In this document: positions 1-13,842 of the stretch, one piece after another
Layout of the letters: each line of letters begins with the position of its first letter
How positions within the stretch are numbered: the stretch's first letter is position 1
Assembly: GCF_965638725.1 (NCBI RefSeq)
Contig: NC_134976.1
Location: forward strand, 1,488,001-1,552,000
DNA: 64,000 nt
Direction of reading: 5' to 3'
Origin: Aptenodytes patagonicus
Lineage: Eukaryota; Chordata; Aves; Sphenisciformes; Spheniscidae
Translations under genes and position numbers: made by a program
Notes under the pieces: generated by a model
Database searches by the model: none
What the model saw: the letters and a program-made list of their open reading frames with translations, nothing else
Told to the model about the DNA's origin: nothing

Positions 1-321
1 TGGCACCAGGAGGGTCCTGAGAGCTCCTGGGGCTGCACTGGGAGCTACTGGGAGGCACTGGGGCAGCATGAGGAGGGCGGTGGGCCATACTGGGCTATAC
101 TGGGCTGAACTGGGGGTGACTGGTTTGTACTGGGATGGCTGCAGGCAGCATCGCAAAGCGTCTGAGAACTTCAAGGTGGCACCAGGGGGTTCCTGAGAGC
201 TCCTGGAGCAGCACTGGGAGCTACTGGGACACCTTGGGGCAGCACCAGGAGACCGGTTGGGGTTACTGGGCTATACTGGGCTGAACTGGGAGTGACTGGT
301 TTGTACTGGGACCGGCTACAG
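1..321 (+). repeat. Intron 5' of the first visible ALDOA exon, with a tandem duplication of the exon's acceptor edge
   Basis: Two copies of a unit of about 175 bases lie head to tail. The stretch from 1 (TGGCACCAGG...) recurs from 176. The sequence around 121-166, including CAGGCAGCATCG, recurs at 297-343, where it is the true exon acceptor. The upstream copy therefore carries a diverged copy of the 3' splice site and the first bases of the exon (reading like SIAKRL), then runs out of homology. Everything here is intronic. The preceding ALDOA coding exon (start codon through the first base of the split Gly codon) lies upstream of the window. Confidence 0.7.
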
Positions 322-5854
<5,533 letters not shown>

Positions 5855-5938
5855 CGACACGTCACCGCGCGTCAGCACGTCACCGCACGCCCCCGCCGCC
5901 CTCCTTGTCCCCGCCCCCTTTTCCCGCCGCGGCGGGAC

Positions 5939-5944
5939 AATAAA
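5939..5944 (+). terminator. ALDOA polyadenylation signal AATAAA
   Basis: A canonical AATAAA lies 85 bases after the ALDOA stop codon, giving a short 3' UTR of the kind expected for a compact housekeeping gene. Confidence 0.9.
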
Positions 5945-5965
5945 ATGGCGACGGCCTGAGCACAA

Positions 5966-6110
5966 GGGGACCCAGGCGTCCGGGGGCGGGCGGGGTGGGG
6001 GGGTGGCCCGGGGCGCCCGGGGGGGGGTACGGGGGGGAGTCCCGGGGGTCCCGGGGCGGGGCGGGGGACTTCGGCGGAGGCGCCCGGCGGAGGCGCCCGG
6101 CCCCGCGCCC
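5966..6110 (+). other. Intergenic stretch between ALDOA and PPP4C
   Basis: It contains one copy of the GGGACCCAGGCGTCCGGG motif (5969-5986) that forms arrays in PPP4C and OTUB1 introns, followed by G/C-rich low-complexity sequence. No gene is seen. Confidence 0.6.
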
Positions 6111-6194
6111 TCTGGCCCCGCCTCTTCGCGCGCGTCGCTTCCTGCCCGCCGTCGCGCTTCCGCTTCCGGCAGGGGCCGGCCCGGAAGTGACGCG

Positions 6195-6231
<37 letters not shown>

Positions 6232-6250
6232 GGAGGGTCGCGGCCGGTGG
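6111..6250 (+). promoter_or_regulatory. CpG-island promoter and 5' untranslated exon of PPP4C (putative)
   Basis: Dense CpG sequence with ETS-type sites in both orientations (CGCTTCCGGCA near 6161; CCGGAAGTGACG at 6181-6192, an ETS/CRE-like composite), then a CGG triplet run (6196-6238). It ends near a donor-like GGTGGGT (about 6246). The PPP4C start codon is preceded two bases upstream by an acceptor (CCCCAG, 7560), which implies a spliced untranslated first exon; this island is the best candidate for it. Transcription start and exon end are inferred. Confidence 0.6.
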
Positions 6251-6254
6251 GTCC

Positions 6255-7250
6255 GGGGTGATTGGGGGGGGGGGGGGAGGATTGGGGGGGGCTGGGAGGG
6301 GCTCGGAGGGGCGGAAGGGTTGGGGGGCGGAGTTGGGGGGCTGGGGGGGGCCTTGGGGGTGTAGGCGGCGCTTATGGGGCGGCTGGGGGGGGTGTTGGGT
6401 GCGTAGGGAGCGGTTATAGGGCAGCTGGGGGGGCTGGGGGGCCCCCCTACGTGGCTGGGGGTGTAGGGAGCCGTTATGGGGGGGCCTGGAGGGGTTCGTG
6501 GGGCTGTTGGGGGTGCAGGGGGCAGCTATGGGGGGCCTGCAGGGGTTGGGGGGGCTCTTGGGGGTGTAGGGGGCAGTTATGGGGCAGCTGCGGGGGTTGT
6601 GGGGCAGCTCTGTGGGGCTGGGGGGGGCTCTTGGGGGTGCACGGGGCAGTTATGGGGGGCCTGAAGGGGTTGGGGGGGCTGTTAGGGGTGTAGGGGGCAG
6701 CTGGGGGGGTTATGGGGCAGCTCTGTGGGGCTGGGGGGGCTCTTGGGGGTGTAGGGAGTGGTTTTGGGGGGCTAGGGGTGGTTATGGGGCTAGGGGGGCA
6801 GTTATGGGGGGCTGGGGGGCAGTTACGGGGGGACTGGGGGGGTTGGGGGTCCATGGGGGGCAGTTGTGGGCCTGGGGGGGCGCATGTGTGGGGCTGGGGG
6901 GGGCTCTTGGGGGTGCACGGGGCAGTTATGGGGGGCCTGAAGGGGTTGGGGGGGCTGTTAGGGGTGTAGGGGACAGCTGGGGGGGTTATGGGGCAGCTCT
7001 GTGGGGCTGGGGGGGCTCTTGGGGGTGTAGGGAGTGGTTTTGGGGGGCTAGGGGTGGTTATGGGGCTGGGGGGGCAGTTATGGGGGGCTGGGGGGCACTT
7101 ACAGGGGGACTGGGGGGGTTGGGGGTCCATGGGGGGCAGTTGTGGGCCTGGGGGGGCGTATGTGTGGGGCTGGGGGGGGGGGATTGTTGGGATGCGGGGG
7201 GGTACTTGGGCGGCTGGAGGGAACTACAGGAGCAGTTATGGGGCTCACAG
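6255..7250 (+). repeat. G-rich minisatellite in the PPP4C leader intron with a 276-bp duplication
   Basis: An array of roughly 30-50-bp units around GGGGCTCTTGGGGGTGTAGG and GGGCAGTTATGGGGGG. A larger block is duplicated: the segment from about 6661 (TGAAGGGGTTGGGGGGGCTG) recurs from about 6937, an offset of 276 bases. There is strong strand asymmetry (G on +). Confidence 0.8.
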
Positions 7251-7560
7251 ATGCCCCCCCCCCCCCCCCCCCCGGGGCAGTTTTGGGGTCTCTGGGGCGC
7301 AACTGAGGGACCCTGTGGGGCAGTGAGGGCCCCCCATGGGGTAGTTATGGGGCAGCCGGGACTCCATGGGGCAGTTAGGGGCCCTGTGGGGCCCTTAACC
7401 CCCCCCCCCCCAGCCCCATGGAGACCCATCCCCCGCCGTGGGGCCCACAGGACCCTGGTGGGCTCCTGCCCCCCCCCCCCCCCCCCCCCCGGGGGGAGTT
7501 AATTACCCCCCCCCCCCCCGGGGGGGGGGGGGGGGCGCTAATTGCCGCGGTTGGCCCCAG
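7251..7560 (+). repeat. C and G homopolymer cluster upstream of PPP4C start codon
   Basis: Long C runs (7253-7272, 7471-7490, 7507-7519) and a G run (about 7520-7534) form possible hairpins of C-tract against G-tract just before the acceptor at 7559-7560. Such tracts are error-prone in sequencing. No gene is seen. Confidence 0.7.
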
Positions 7561-7562
7561 CC

Positions 7563-10500
7563 ATGGGGGAGCTGAGCGACCTGGACCGGCAGATCGAGCA
7601 GTTGCGGCGCTGTGAGCTGATCAAGGAGAGCGAGGTCAAGGCTCTCTGTGCCAAAGCCCGGTAATTAACACCCCCCCCCCCCCGCGGGTAATTAACACCC
7701 CCCCCCCGGCGTTAATTAGGTTGTTCCTTGGGGGTAAATAATTCCCCCCCCCCCTTTATCCCCAGGGAGATCTTGGTGGAAGAGAGCAACGTCCAGCGGG
7801 TTGATTCCCCCGTCACCGTGAGTCGGGGGGCTGGGGGGGGGGCCTCAAGGGGGCGGGGCTAGGGGGCAGACGTGGGGGTACGGGGGGCTGGGGGGGGGGG
7901 CAAGGATGGGGTGGGTCGGTATCTGGGGGGGGGGGCAGGGGGGGGAGTTTGGGGAGCGGGTATGGGGGTTTAGGGGGGCAGGCGTGGGGGGCTGGGGGGG
8001 ATATGGGGGGTAAGTGTGGGATCGGGGGGGGGGCAGATGGGAGGGGTGTAGGGGGTGGATATGGGGGGCTGGGGGGCAGGCAGGGGGGGTCTAGGAAATA
8101 GGTATATAAGGCTCCATGGGGCAGATATGGGGGGCTGGGGGCACTGACCCCCAGTTTCCCCGCCCCAGGTGTGCGGTGATATCCACGGGCAGTTCTATGA
8201 CCTCAAAGAGCTTTTCAGGGTGAGCTGACCCCCAAGTGCCCCCCCCCCCCCCCCCCCGACCGCTAGCTGACCCCCAAGTGCCCCCTCAGACCTCTAGCTG
8301 CCCCCCAAGTGCTTCTGACAGCCCCCCAACCCCTAAGCGCTCTCCTGGCTCTCGAAGTGCTCTCCAACTGTTCCCTTATTGTCCCCTGACCAACTCCCCT
8401 GCCCCCCAACCGCTCTCTAACTGCTCCCTCTGCCCCCTAACTGTGCCTCCACCCTCTAAGCACCCCCCCAACTGGCCCCCTTGCCCCCCACCTGCCCCCC
8501 CAACCACCTTTTTATGCCCCTTAACTGCCCCCCAACCAACCTCCTGTGCCCCCTTATTGTCCCCAACCACTCCCCGTGCCCCCTAACTGTGCCTCCCACC
8601 CCCTAAGCACTGCCCTCTGCCCCCGAGCTGCCCTCCCTGCCCCCTAACCACTTCCCCAACTGCCTCCCTGTGCCCCCTTGTTGCTCCCCCAACTGCTTCT
8701 CCAGCCCCCCAACCATCCCCTAAGTGCTCCCTGTGCCCCGTAACCACCCCCTAAACACCCCCTGCCCCCCAGGTTGGGGGGGACGTCCCCGAGACCAACT
8801 ACCTGTTCATGGGGGACTTCGTGGATCGGGGCTTCTACAGCGTCGAGACCTTCCTGCTGCTGCTGGCCCTCAAGGTGGGACCCAGGCGTCCGGGGAGGGG
8901 ACCCAGGCGTCCGGGTTGACCCCACGGGGGACCCAGGCGTCCGGGGAGGGGACCCAGGCGTCCGGGTTGACCCCACGGGGGAAAGTGGGTGTCTGGCGGG
9001 GGAACCCAGGTGTCTGGGTTGACCCCATGGGGGACCCGGGTGTCCGGGGAGGGGACCCAGGCATCCGGGTTGACCCCACGGGGGACCCAGGCGTCCGGGG
9101 AGGGGACCCAGGCGTCCGGGTTGACCCCACGGGGGACCCAGGCGTCCGGGGAGGGGACCCAGGCGTCCGGGTTGACCCCACGGGGGAAAGTGGGTGTCTG
9201 GCAGGGGAACCCAGGTGTCTGGGTTGACCCCACGGGGGACCCAGGCGTCCGGGGAGGGGACCCAGGCGTCCGGGTTGACCCCACGGGGGACCCAGGCGTC
9301 CGGGGAGGGGACCCAGGCGTCCGGGTTGACTCCACGGGGGACCCAGGCGTCCGGGGAGGGGACCCAGGCGTCCGGGTTGACCCCACGGGGGAAAGTGGGT
9401 GTCTGGCAGGGGAACCCAGGTGTCCGGGTTGATCTCATGGGGGGACCCGGGTGTCCGGGGTGGGGGACCCAGGCGTCCGGGTTGACCCCACGGGGGAAAG
9501 TGGGTGTCTGGCGGGGGAACCCAGGCGTCCGGGTTGACCCCACTGGGGACCTGGGCGTCCGGGGAGGGGACCCAGGCGTCCGGGTTGACCCCACGGGGGA
9601 AAGTGGGTGTCTGGCGGGGGAACCCAGGCGTCCGGGTTGACCCCACTGGGGACCCAGGCATCCGGGGAGGGGACCCAGGCATCCGGGTTGACCCCACGGG
9701 GGAAAGTGGGTGTCTGGCGGGGGAACCCAGGTGTCCGGGTTGACCCCACGGGGGACCCAGGCGTCCGGGGAGGGGACCCAGGCGTCCGGGTTGACCCCAC
9801 GGGGGAAAGTGGGTGGCTGGCGGGGGAACCCAGGTGTCCGGGTTGATCTCATGGGGGGACCCGGGTGTCCGGGGTGGGGGACCCAGACGTCCGGGCTGCT
9901 CCACGGGGGCACCCAGGCGTCCGGGCGGGGACCCAGGCGTTTGGGCGTGGTAGGTTCGCTACCCGGACCGCATCACGCTGATCCGGGGGGAACCACGAGA
10001 GCCGGCAGATTACCCAGGTCTACGGTTTCTACGACGAGTGCTTGCGCAAGTACGGCTCCGTCACCGTCTGGCGTTACTGCACCGAGATCTTCGACTACCT
10101 CAGCCTCTCCGCCATCATCGACGGCAAGGTCGGCGTGCTTGCACGGGCTACGCACATGCTAAGGGCACGCAAGGGTGTGAGGGGGCTGCGTGTGGCGGGG
10201 CCGCACCGGCAGGTTCGCTCTCTGCAGCCTCCCTGCCGCCGGGGAATGCTCTGTGAGCGCGCTGGGGTTCCCTGGGACATGCTAAGCACATGCTAAGGGC
10301 ACGCAAGCGTGCCGGAAGGTTTGTTTACGGGGGCTTCGCCAGCAGCTTTGCCCTCTGCAGCGTCGTTGCCGTCGTGGGTGGCACGATGAGCGTGCTGGGA
10401 CACGCGGAGGTACGTTAGGACGTGCTTAGGGCAGGCTAAGGTCACGCCAAGCACACACAGGTGTGGGGAGGCAGCTGGGGCTCCCTGCGGGGAGGTTATG

Positions 10501-13374
10501 GCAGCAGCTTTGCTCCCTGCGGTCTTGTTGCCCTCGTGGAACGCCTTGTGAGCACGGTGGGGTATGTTAGGGCATGCTAAGCACGTGTTAACAACGTGCT
10601 AGGACACGCTAAGGTCATGCGAAGCACACGTGGGCGTAGGAAGATCTGTTTCGGCGAGCTGTGCCAGCAGCTTCGCTCTCTACAGTGTCATTACCATCGT
10701 AGCTGGCGTCGTAAGCATGCTGGGATATGTTAGTATGTGCTAAGCACACGTTAAGGACATGCTAAGCACACGCAAGGGTATTGGGGAGGCATCGGGGGCC
10801 GTGCGGGGGGGGGGGGGGGGGCTTTGTTTTTCTCAGCTTTATTGCTGTCGTGGGTGGCACGATGAGCACACTGGCGTATGCTGAGCACGTGCTAGGCCAC
10901 GTTAATGACATGCTAGGGTACGTTAAGGTCACGCTAAGCACACACTAAGGCATGGGGACGCATTGGGGGCTGCATGTTGGTGGGGTGCACTGGTGGCTTT
11001 GCTCTCCGCAGCCCCGTTGCCATCGTGACAGCAGGATGAGCACGCTGGGATACGTTGAGCACGTGCTAGGACACGTTAGTGACGTGCTAGGGCACGCTAA
11101 GCACGTGTGCGGCTGTAGGAAGGTCTGTTTGGGGGGGGGCTGCGCCAGCAGCGTTGCTCTCTGCAGCCTCGTTGCCATCATGGACGGCACGATGAGGATG
11201 TTGGGATACCTTAAGGACATGCTTGGACATGCTAAGGACATGCTAAGCACATATAAGAGTGTGGGACAGCCCCTGGGTCTGCGTGGGGGCCTTGTCTCCC
11301 CTGGGGCCCCTCCAGCCTCGCAGGGGGGTGGGGGGGGGTGGGCATCGCTCACGCCCCCCGCATGCTAAGCGCACGCGTGTTCCCGCAGATCTTCTGCGTG
11401 CACGGGGGCCTCTCGCCCTCCATCCAGACGCTGGACCAGATCCGCACCATCGACCGCAAGCAGGAGGTGCCCCACGATGGCCCCATGTGCGACCTCCTCT
11501 GGTCCGACCCCGAGGGTAGGCCCCGCACACGTGTGTCAGCCCATGTCGGTGCGTGTCCTGCCCTGCAGCCCCGCCCACTAGGGCGGGGAGAGGACAGCTG
11601 CCCCCGTGTCACGTCCCGCGTTGCGCCCCGTGGCCTCCCTGCCGCCATCGGGGTGGCTCCGTCACCTGGGGGTGACGTGTGAGTGTTGTGTGTCGTCACG
11701 TAGAGGTGTCGGATTGGGGCATGTGGGTCCGGGTGACAGGCGTGTGACCCCCCCCCGCAGCCACGCCAAGCTGGTCCACATGATGTGTGTGACCCCATGG
11801 CCATGTTGGGCTAGTCCAGGTGACACACAACACGCGTGTGGGTCACGTGTTCTCCCACATACACACCAACCTGGCCTCTGTGGCTCCGGGTGACACACGT
11901 GTGACTGCCCCCAGCCACGCTGGGTTGGTCCATGAGGCACGCATGTGACCCCATGCTCCGCATGACACATGTGGACACATGTGGGTCACGTGTCCCCACC
12001 CCCCATCTGGCCCATGTGGCTCCATGTGACACACGTGACCCCACAGCCACGCCAGGCTGGTGTGTGTGACACGCGTGACCCCATGGCCACATTGGGCCAC
12101 TCCATGTGACGTGGCCACGCGTGGGTCACGTGTCCTCCCACGTGCACACCAACTTGGCCCGTGTGGCTCAGTGTGGCACGTGTGACCTTTTGAGTCACAT
12201 GGGGCTGCCCCACGTGACACACGTGTGACCCCGCAGCCACACGGGCTGCTCCATGTGACACGTGTAGATACATGTGATACGTGTGTCACATGTTCCTACC
12301 ACACACCCTGCGCTGGCCCGCGTGGCTCCATGTGACACACGCGTGGCCTGCACCAGCAGCCCGTCCGTGTCCCGCCCCACCGCCGTGACACGCGTGTGGT
12401 GTGTCGGCAGACACGACGGGCTGGGGCGTGTCCCCGCGGGGCGCCGGGTACCTGTTCGGCAGCGACGTGGTGGCCCAGTTCAACGCCTCCAATGACATCG
12501 ACATGATCTGCCGGGCTCACCAGCTCGTCATGGAGGGCTACAAGTGGCACTTCAACGAGACCGTCCTCACTGTCTGGTCTGCTCCCAACTACTGCTACAG
12601 GTCAGCCGCACACCAAGCACACGCTAAGCACACGCTAAGGGGACGTGGGGCAAGGGGGCGGGGAGGGGGGACGCGGTGGAGGGCTGCTGGTGGCAGTGGA
12701 ATGGGAGCGTCCTCCTCGGTTGGTCTGGGGTTGACGGTGGGAGTCTTGACGTGCTAAGCACATGCTAAGAACATGCTAAAGTGTGGGAGAGTGAGGGGCA
12801 AAGGGACACAGGGTGGGGAGACACCAGTGGGCGGCGAGTGACACTTGAATGGGACCACCCCCATCATGGGGTTGGCCGCCAGCTCCTGTCACAGGTGAGT
12901 CTCAACATGCTAAGAACATGCTAAGTACATGCAAAGATGTGCTGGGACACGTCGGGGGGGAATGGTGGGGGGGGGACACGGGTGGGCACCAAATGACACT
13001 TGAATAGGACCATCCTCGTCATGGGGTCAGCAACCAACTGCTGCCCCAGGTGAGTTGACATGCTAAGCACACACTAACAACATGCTAAGGACACGCTAGG
13101 ACATGTGACAAGGGGACATGGGGGGGGGACATTGGGAGGGCTCTGAATGACTCTTGAAAGGGACTGTCGCCATCGTGGCGTCGGCCCCCAACTGCTGCTC
13201 CAGGCGTGTCACTGTGCCCATGCCAAGCACATGCTAAGCACACGCTCTGCCCCGCAGGTGCGGGAACGTGGCAGCCATCTTGGAGCTGGACGAGCACCTG
13301 CAGAAGGAGTTCATCATCTTCGAGGCGGCGCCGCAGGAGACACGGGGGATCCCCTCCAAGAAGCCGGTGGCTGA
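7563..13374 (+). CDS. PPP4C: Serine/threonine-protein phosphatase 4 catalytic subunit, 3' end in gap
   Basis: PPP-family metallophosphatase. It acts with PPP4R regulatory subunits in DNA-damage signalling, centrosome function and splicing-related processes. Exons: 7563-7660, 7766-7817, 8169-8219, 8773-8874, 9954-10128, 11389-11515, 12411-12600, 13258-13374. Metal-binding and catalytic motifs are visible: GDIHGQF (exon 3), GDFVDRG (exon 4), the RGNHE region (exon 5), HGG in [16 protein letters not shown] (exon 6), and the late His of [14 protein letters not shown] (exon 7). Exon 5 is 175 rather than 174 bases: the G run at 9985-9990 has six Gs where ATC CGG GGG AAC CAC needs five, so the frame breaks inside RGNHE. 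Everything after it is perfectly conserved, so this looks like a homopolymer error. The sequence enters the N gap at the first two bases of the Asp codon, leaving 13 bases (rest of Asp, Tyr-Phe-Leu and stop, by family) unseen. The start ATG lies right after a splice acceptor, in a good context. Confidence 0.96.
7818..8168 (+). repeat. PPP4C intron 2, G-rich low complexity
   Basis: Repeated GGGGGCTGGGGGGCAG and ATATGGGGGGCTGGGG phrases with many G7-G10 tracts, bounded by GTGAGT (7818) and CCCCAG (8168). No gene is seen. Confidence 0.7.
8220..8772 (+). repeat. PPP4C intron 3, C-rich CCCCCTAACTG array
   Basis: Diverged short tandem repeat of about 20-30 bases based on TGCCCCCTAACTGC and CCCCAACC, with the first unit (GAGCTGACCCCCAAGTGCC) starting in the donor sequence itself. 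It ends at the CCCCCCAG acceptor, 8772. No gene is seen. Confidence 0.75.
8875..9953 (+). repeat. GGGACCCAGGCGTCCGGG minisatellite filling PPP4C intron 4
   Basis: The array starts at the donor itself (AAG|GTGGGACCCAGGCGTCC) and runs to within about 15 bases of the acceptor. The basic unit is GGGACCCAGGCGTCCGGG, alternating with TTGACCCCACGGGGG and with AAAGTGGGTGTCTGGCGGG. A higher-order period of 103 bases is plain at 9504, 9607 and 9710. Roughly 40 copies of the core are present. The same core occurs at 5969 and at 15668-15900. Confidence 0.9.
10129..11388 (+). repeat. PPP4C intron 5, GCTAAG(C/G)ACA array with about 270-bp super-units
   Basis: Short units such as ACATGCTAAGCACATGCTAA recur throughout. 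Larger blocks repeat a fixed order: CTCTGCAGC(C)TCGTTGCC(A/G)TC, then GATGAGCACGCTGGGA, then a run of GCTAAG motifs (near 10355, 10515, 10675, 10830, 11005 and 11160). The block contains an acceptor-like TCTGCAG each time. No coding exon is recognisable in it. Confidence 0.75.
11516..12410 (+). repeat. PPP4C intron 6, GTGACACACGTG / CCACGCCAGGCTGG array
   Basis: Diverged array of about 60-90-bp units rich in ACACGTG palindromes, for example CATGTGACACACGTG and GTGGGTCACGTGT. CACGTG E-box-like hexamers occur many times as a consequence. The array is bounded by the GTAGGC donor (11516) and the GGCAG acceptor (12410). No gene is seen. Confidence 0.75.
12601..13257 (+). repeat. PPP4C intron 7, GCTAAGCACA and duplicated exon-edge-like blocks
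   Basis: Three diverged blocks of about 180 bases each contain GGTGAGT(C/T)-like text followed by CATGCTAAG motifs (near 12890-12930 and 13045-13100) and a phrase resembling the preceding donor (CAGGTCAGCC; CAGGTGAGTC; CAGGTGAGTT). The GCTAAG element is the same as in intron 5. No gene is seen. Confidence 0.65.
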
Positions 13375-13574
13375 NNNNNNNNNNNNNNNNNNNNNNNNNN
13401 NNNNNNNNNNNNNNNNNNNNNNNNNNNNNNNNNNNNNNNNNNNNNNNNNNNNNNNNNNNNNNNNNNNNNNNNNNNNNNNNNNNNNNNNNNNNNNNNNNNN
13501 NNNNNNNNNNNNNNNNNNNNNNNNNNNNNNNNNNNNNNNNNNNNNNNNNNNNNNNNNNNNNNNNNNNNNNNNNN
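13375..13574. other. Assembly gap, 200 N
   Basis: Exactly 200 N, a conventional placeholder, so true size is unknown. It hides the last 13 coding bases of PPP4C, its 3' UTR and probably the end of OTUB1's 3' flank. Confidence 0.99.
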
Positions 13575-13601
13575 AACGTGCACAGCGAGTGGGGCCGCGT
13601 C

Positions 13602-13607
13602 TTTATT
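13602..13607 (-). terminator. OTUB1 polyadenylation signal (AATAAA on minus strand)
   Basis: TTTATT on the plus strand reads AATAAA in the direction of OTUB1, about 236 bases after its stop codon. PPP4C and OTUB1 therefore converge tail to tail across the gap. Confidence 0.85.
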
Positions 13608-13609
13608 GG

Positions 13610-13842
13610 GGGGGGGGGTGGTGCGTGCGAGGCCGCACGAGGGCTCGTGCGAGGGTTGCACGAGGGCCCACAGGGTCCGCGCGAGGCCCGTGCACGGGTT
13701 GCACGAGGCTGTGCGAGGTCACACGAGGCTGCACGAGGCAGCCGCAGGCCCCGTGCAAAGCCCCGTCGCAACCTCGGGAAGCTGCGCCAGGCCTGTGCGA
13801 GGCGCCGCCGGCCTCGTGCGAGGCCTCGTGCGAGGCGGGAGC
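13610..13842 (-). repeat. OTUB1 3' UTR containing CGTGCGAGGC minisatellite
   Basis: Units of about 11-12 bases based on GTGCGAGGC / TGCACGAGG run from the poly(A) signal to the stop codon, continuous in type with the array in the last OTUB1 intron. If the gene model is right, this repeat is part of the mature mRNA. Confidence 0.7.

Noticed and set aside
8875..9953. Regular repeats resembling a CRISPR array
   Set aside because: Repeats are contiguous with no unique spacers, in an intron of a vertebrate gene.
10129..11388. Extra alternative PPP4C exons at the repeated CTCTGCAG sites
   Set aside because: The copies following these acceptor-like sites encode no PPP4C-like peptide and the flanking exons join in phase without them.
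11516..12410. E-box (CACGTG) regulatory cluster
   Set aside because: The hexamers are a by-product of the GTGACACACGTG minisatellite unit; nothing else marks an enhancer.
7563..13374. PPP4C as a pseudogene because of the frameshift
   Set aside because: Seven other exons, all splice sites and all catalytic motifs are intact; the single indel is in a G homopolymer.
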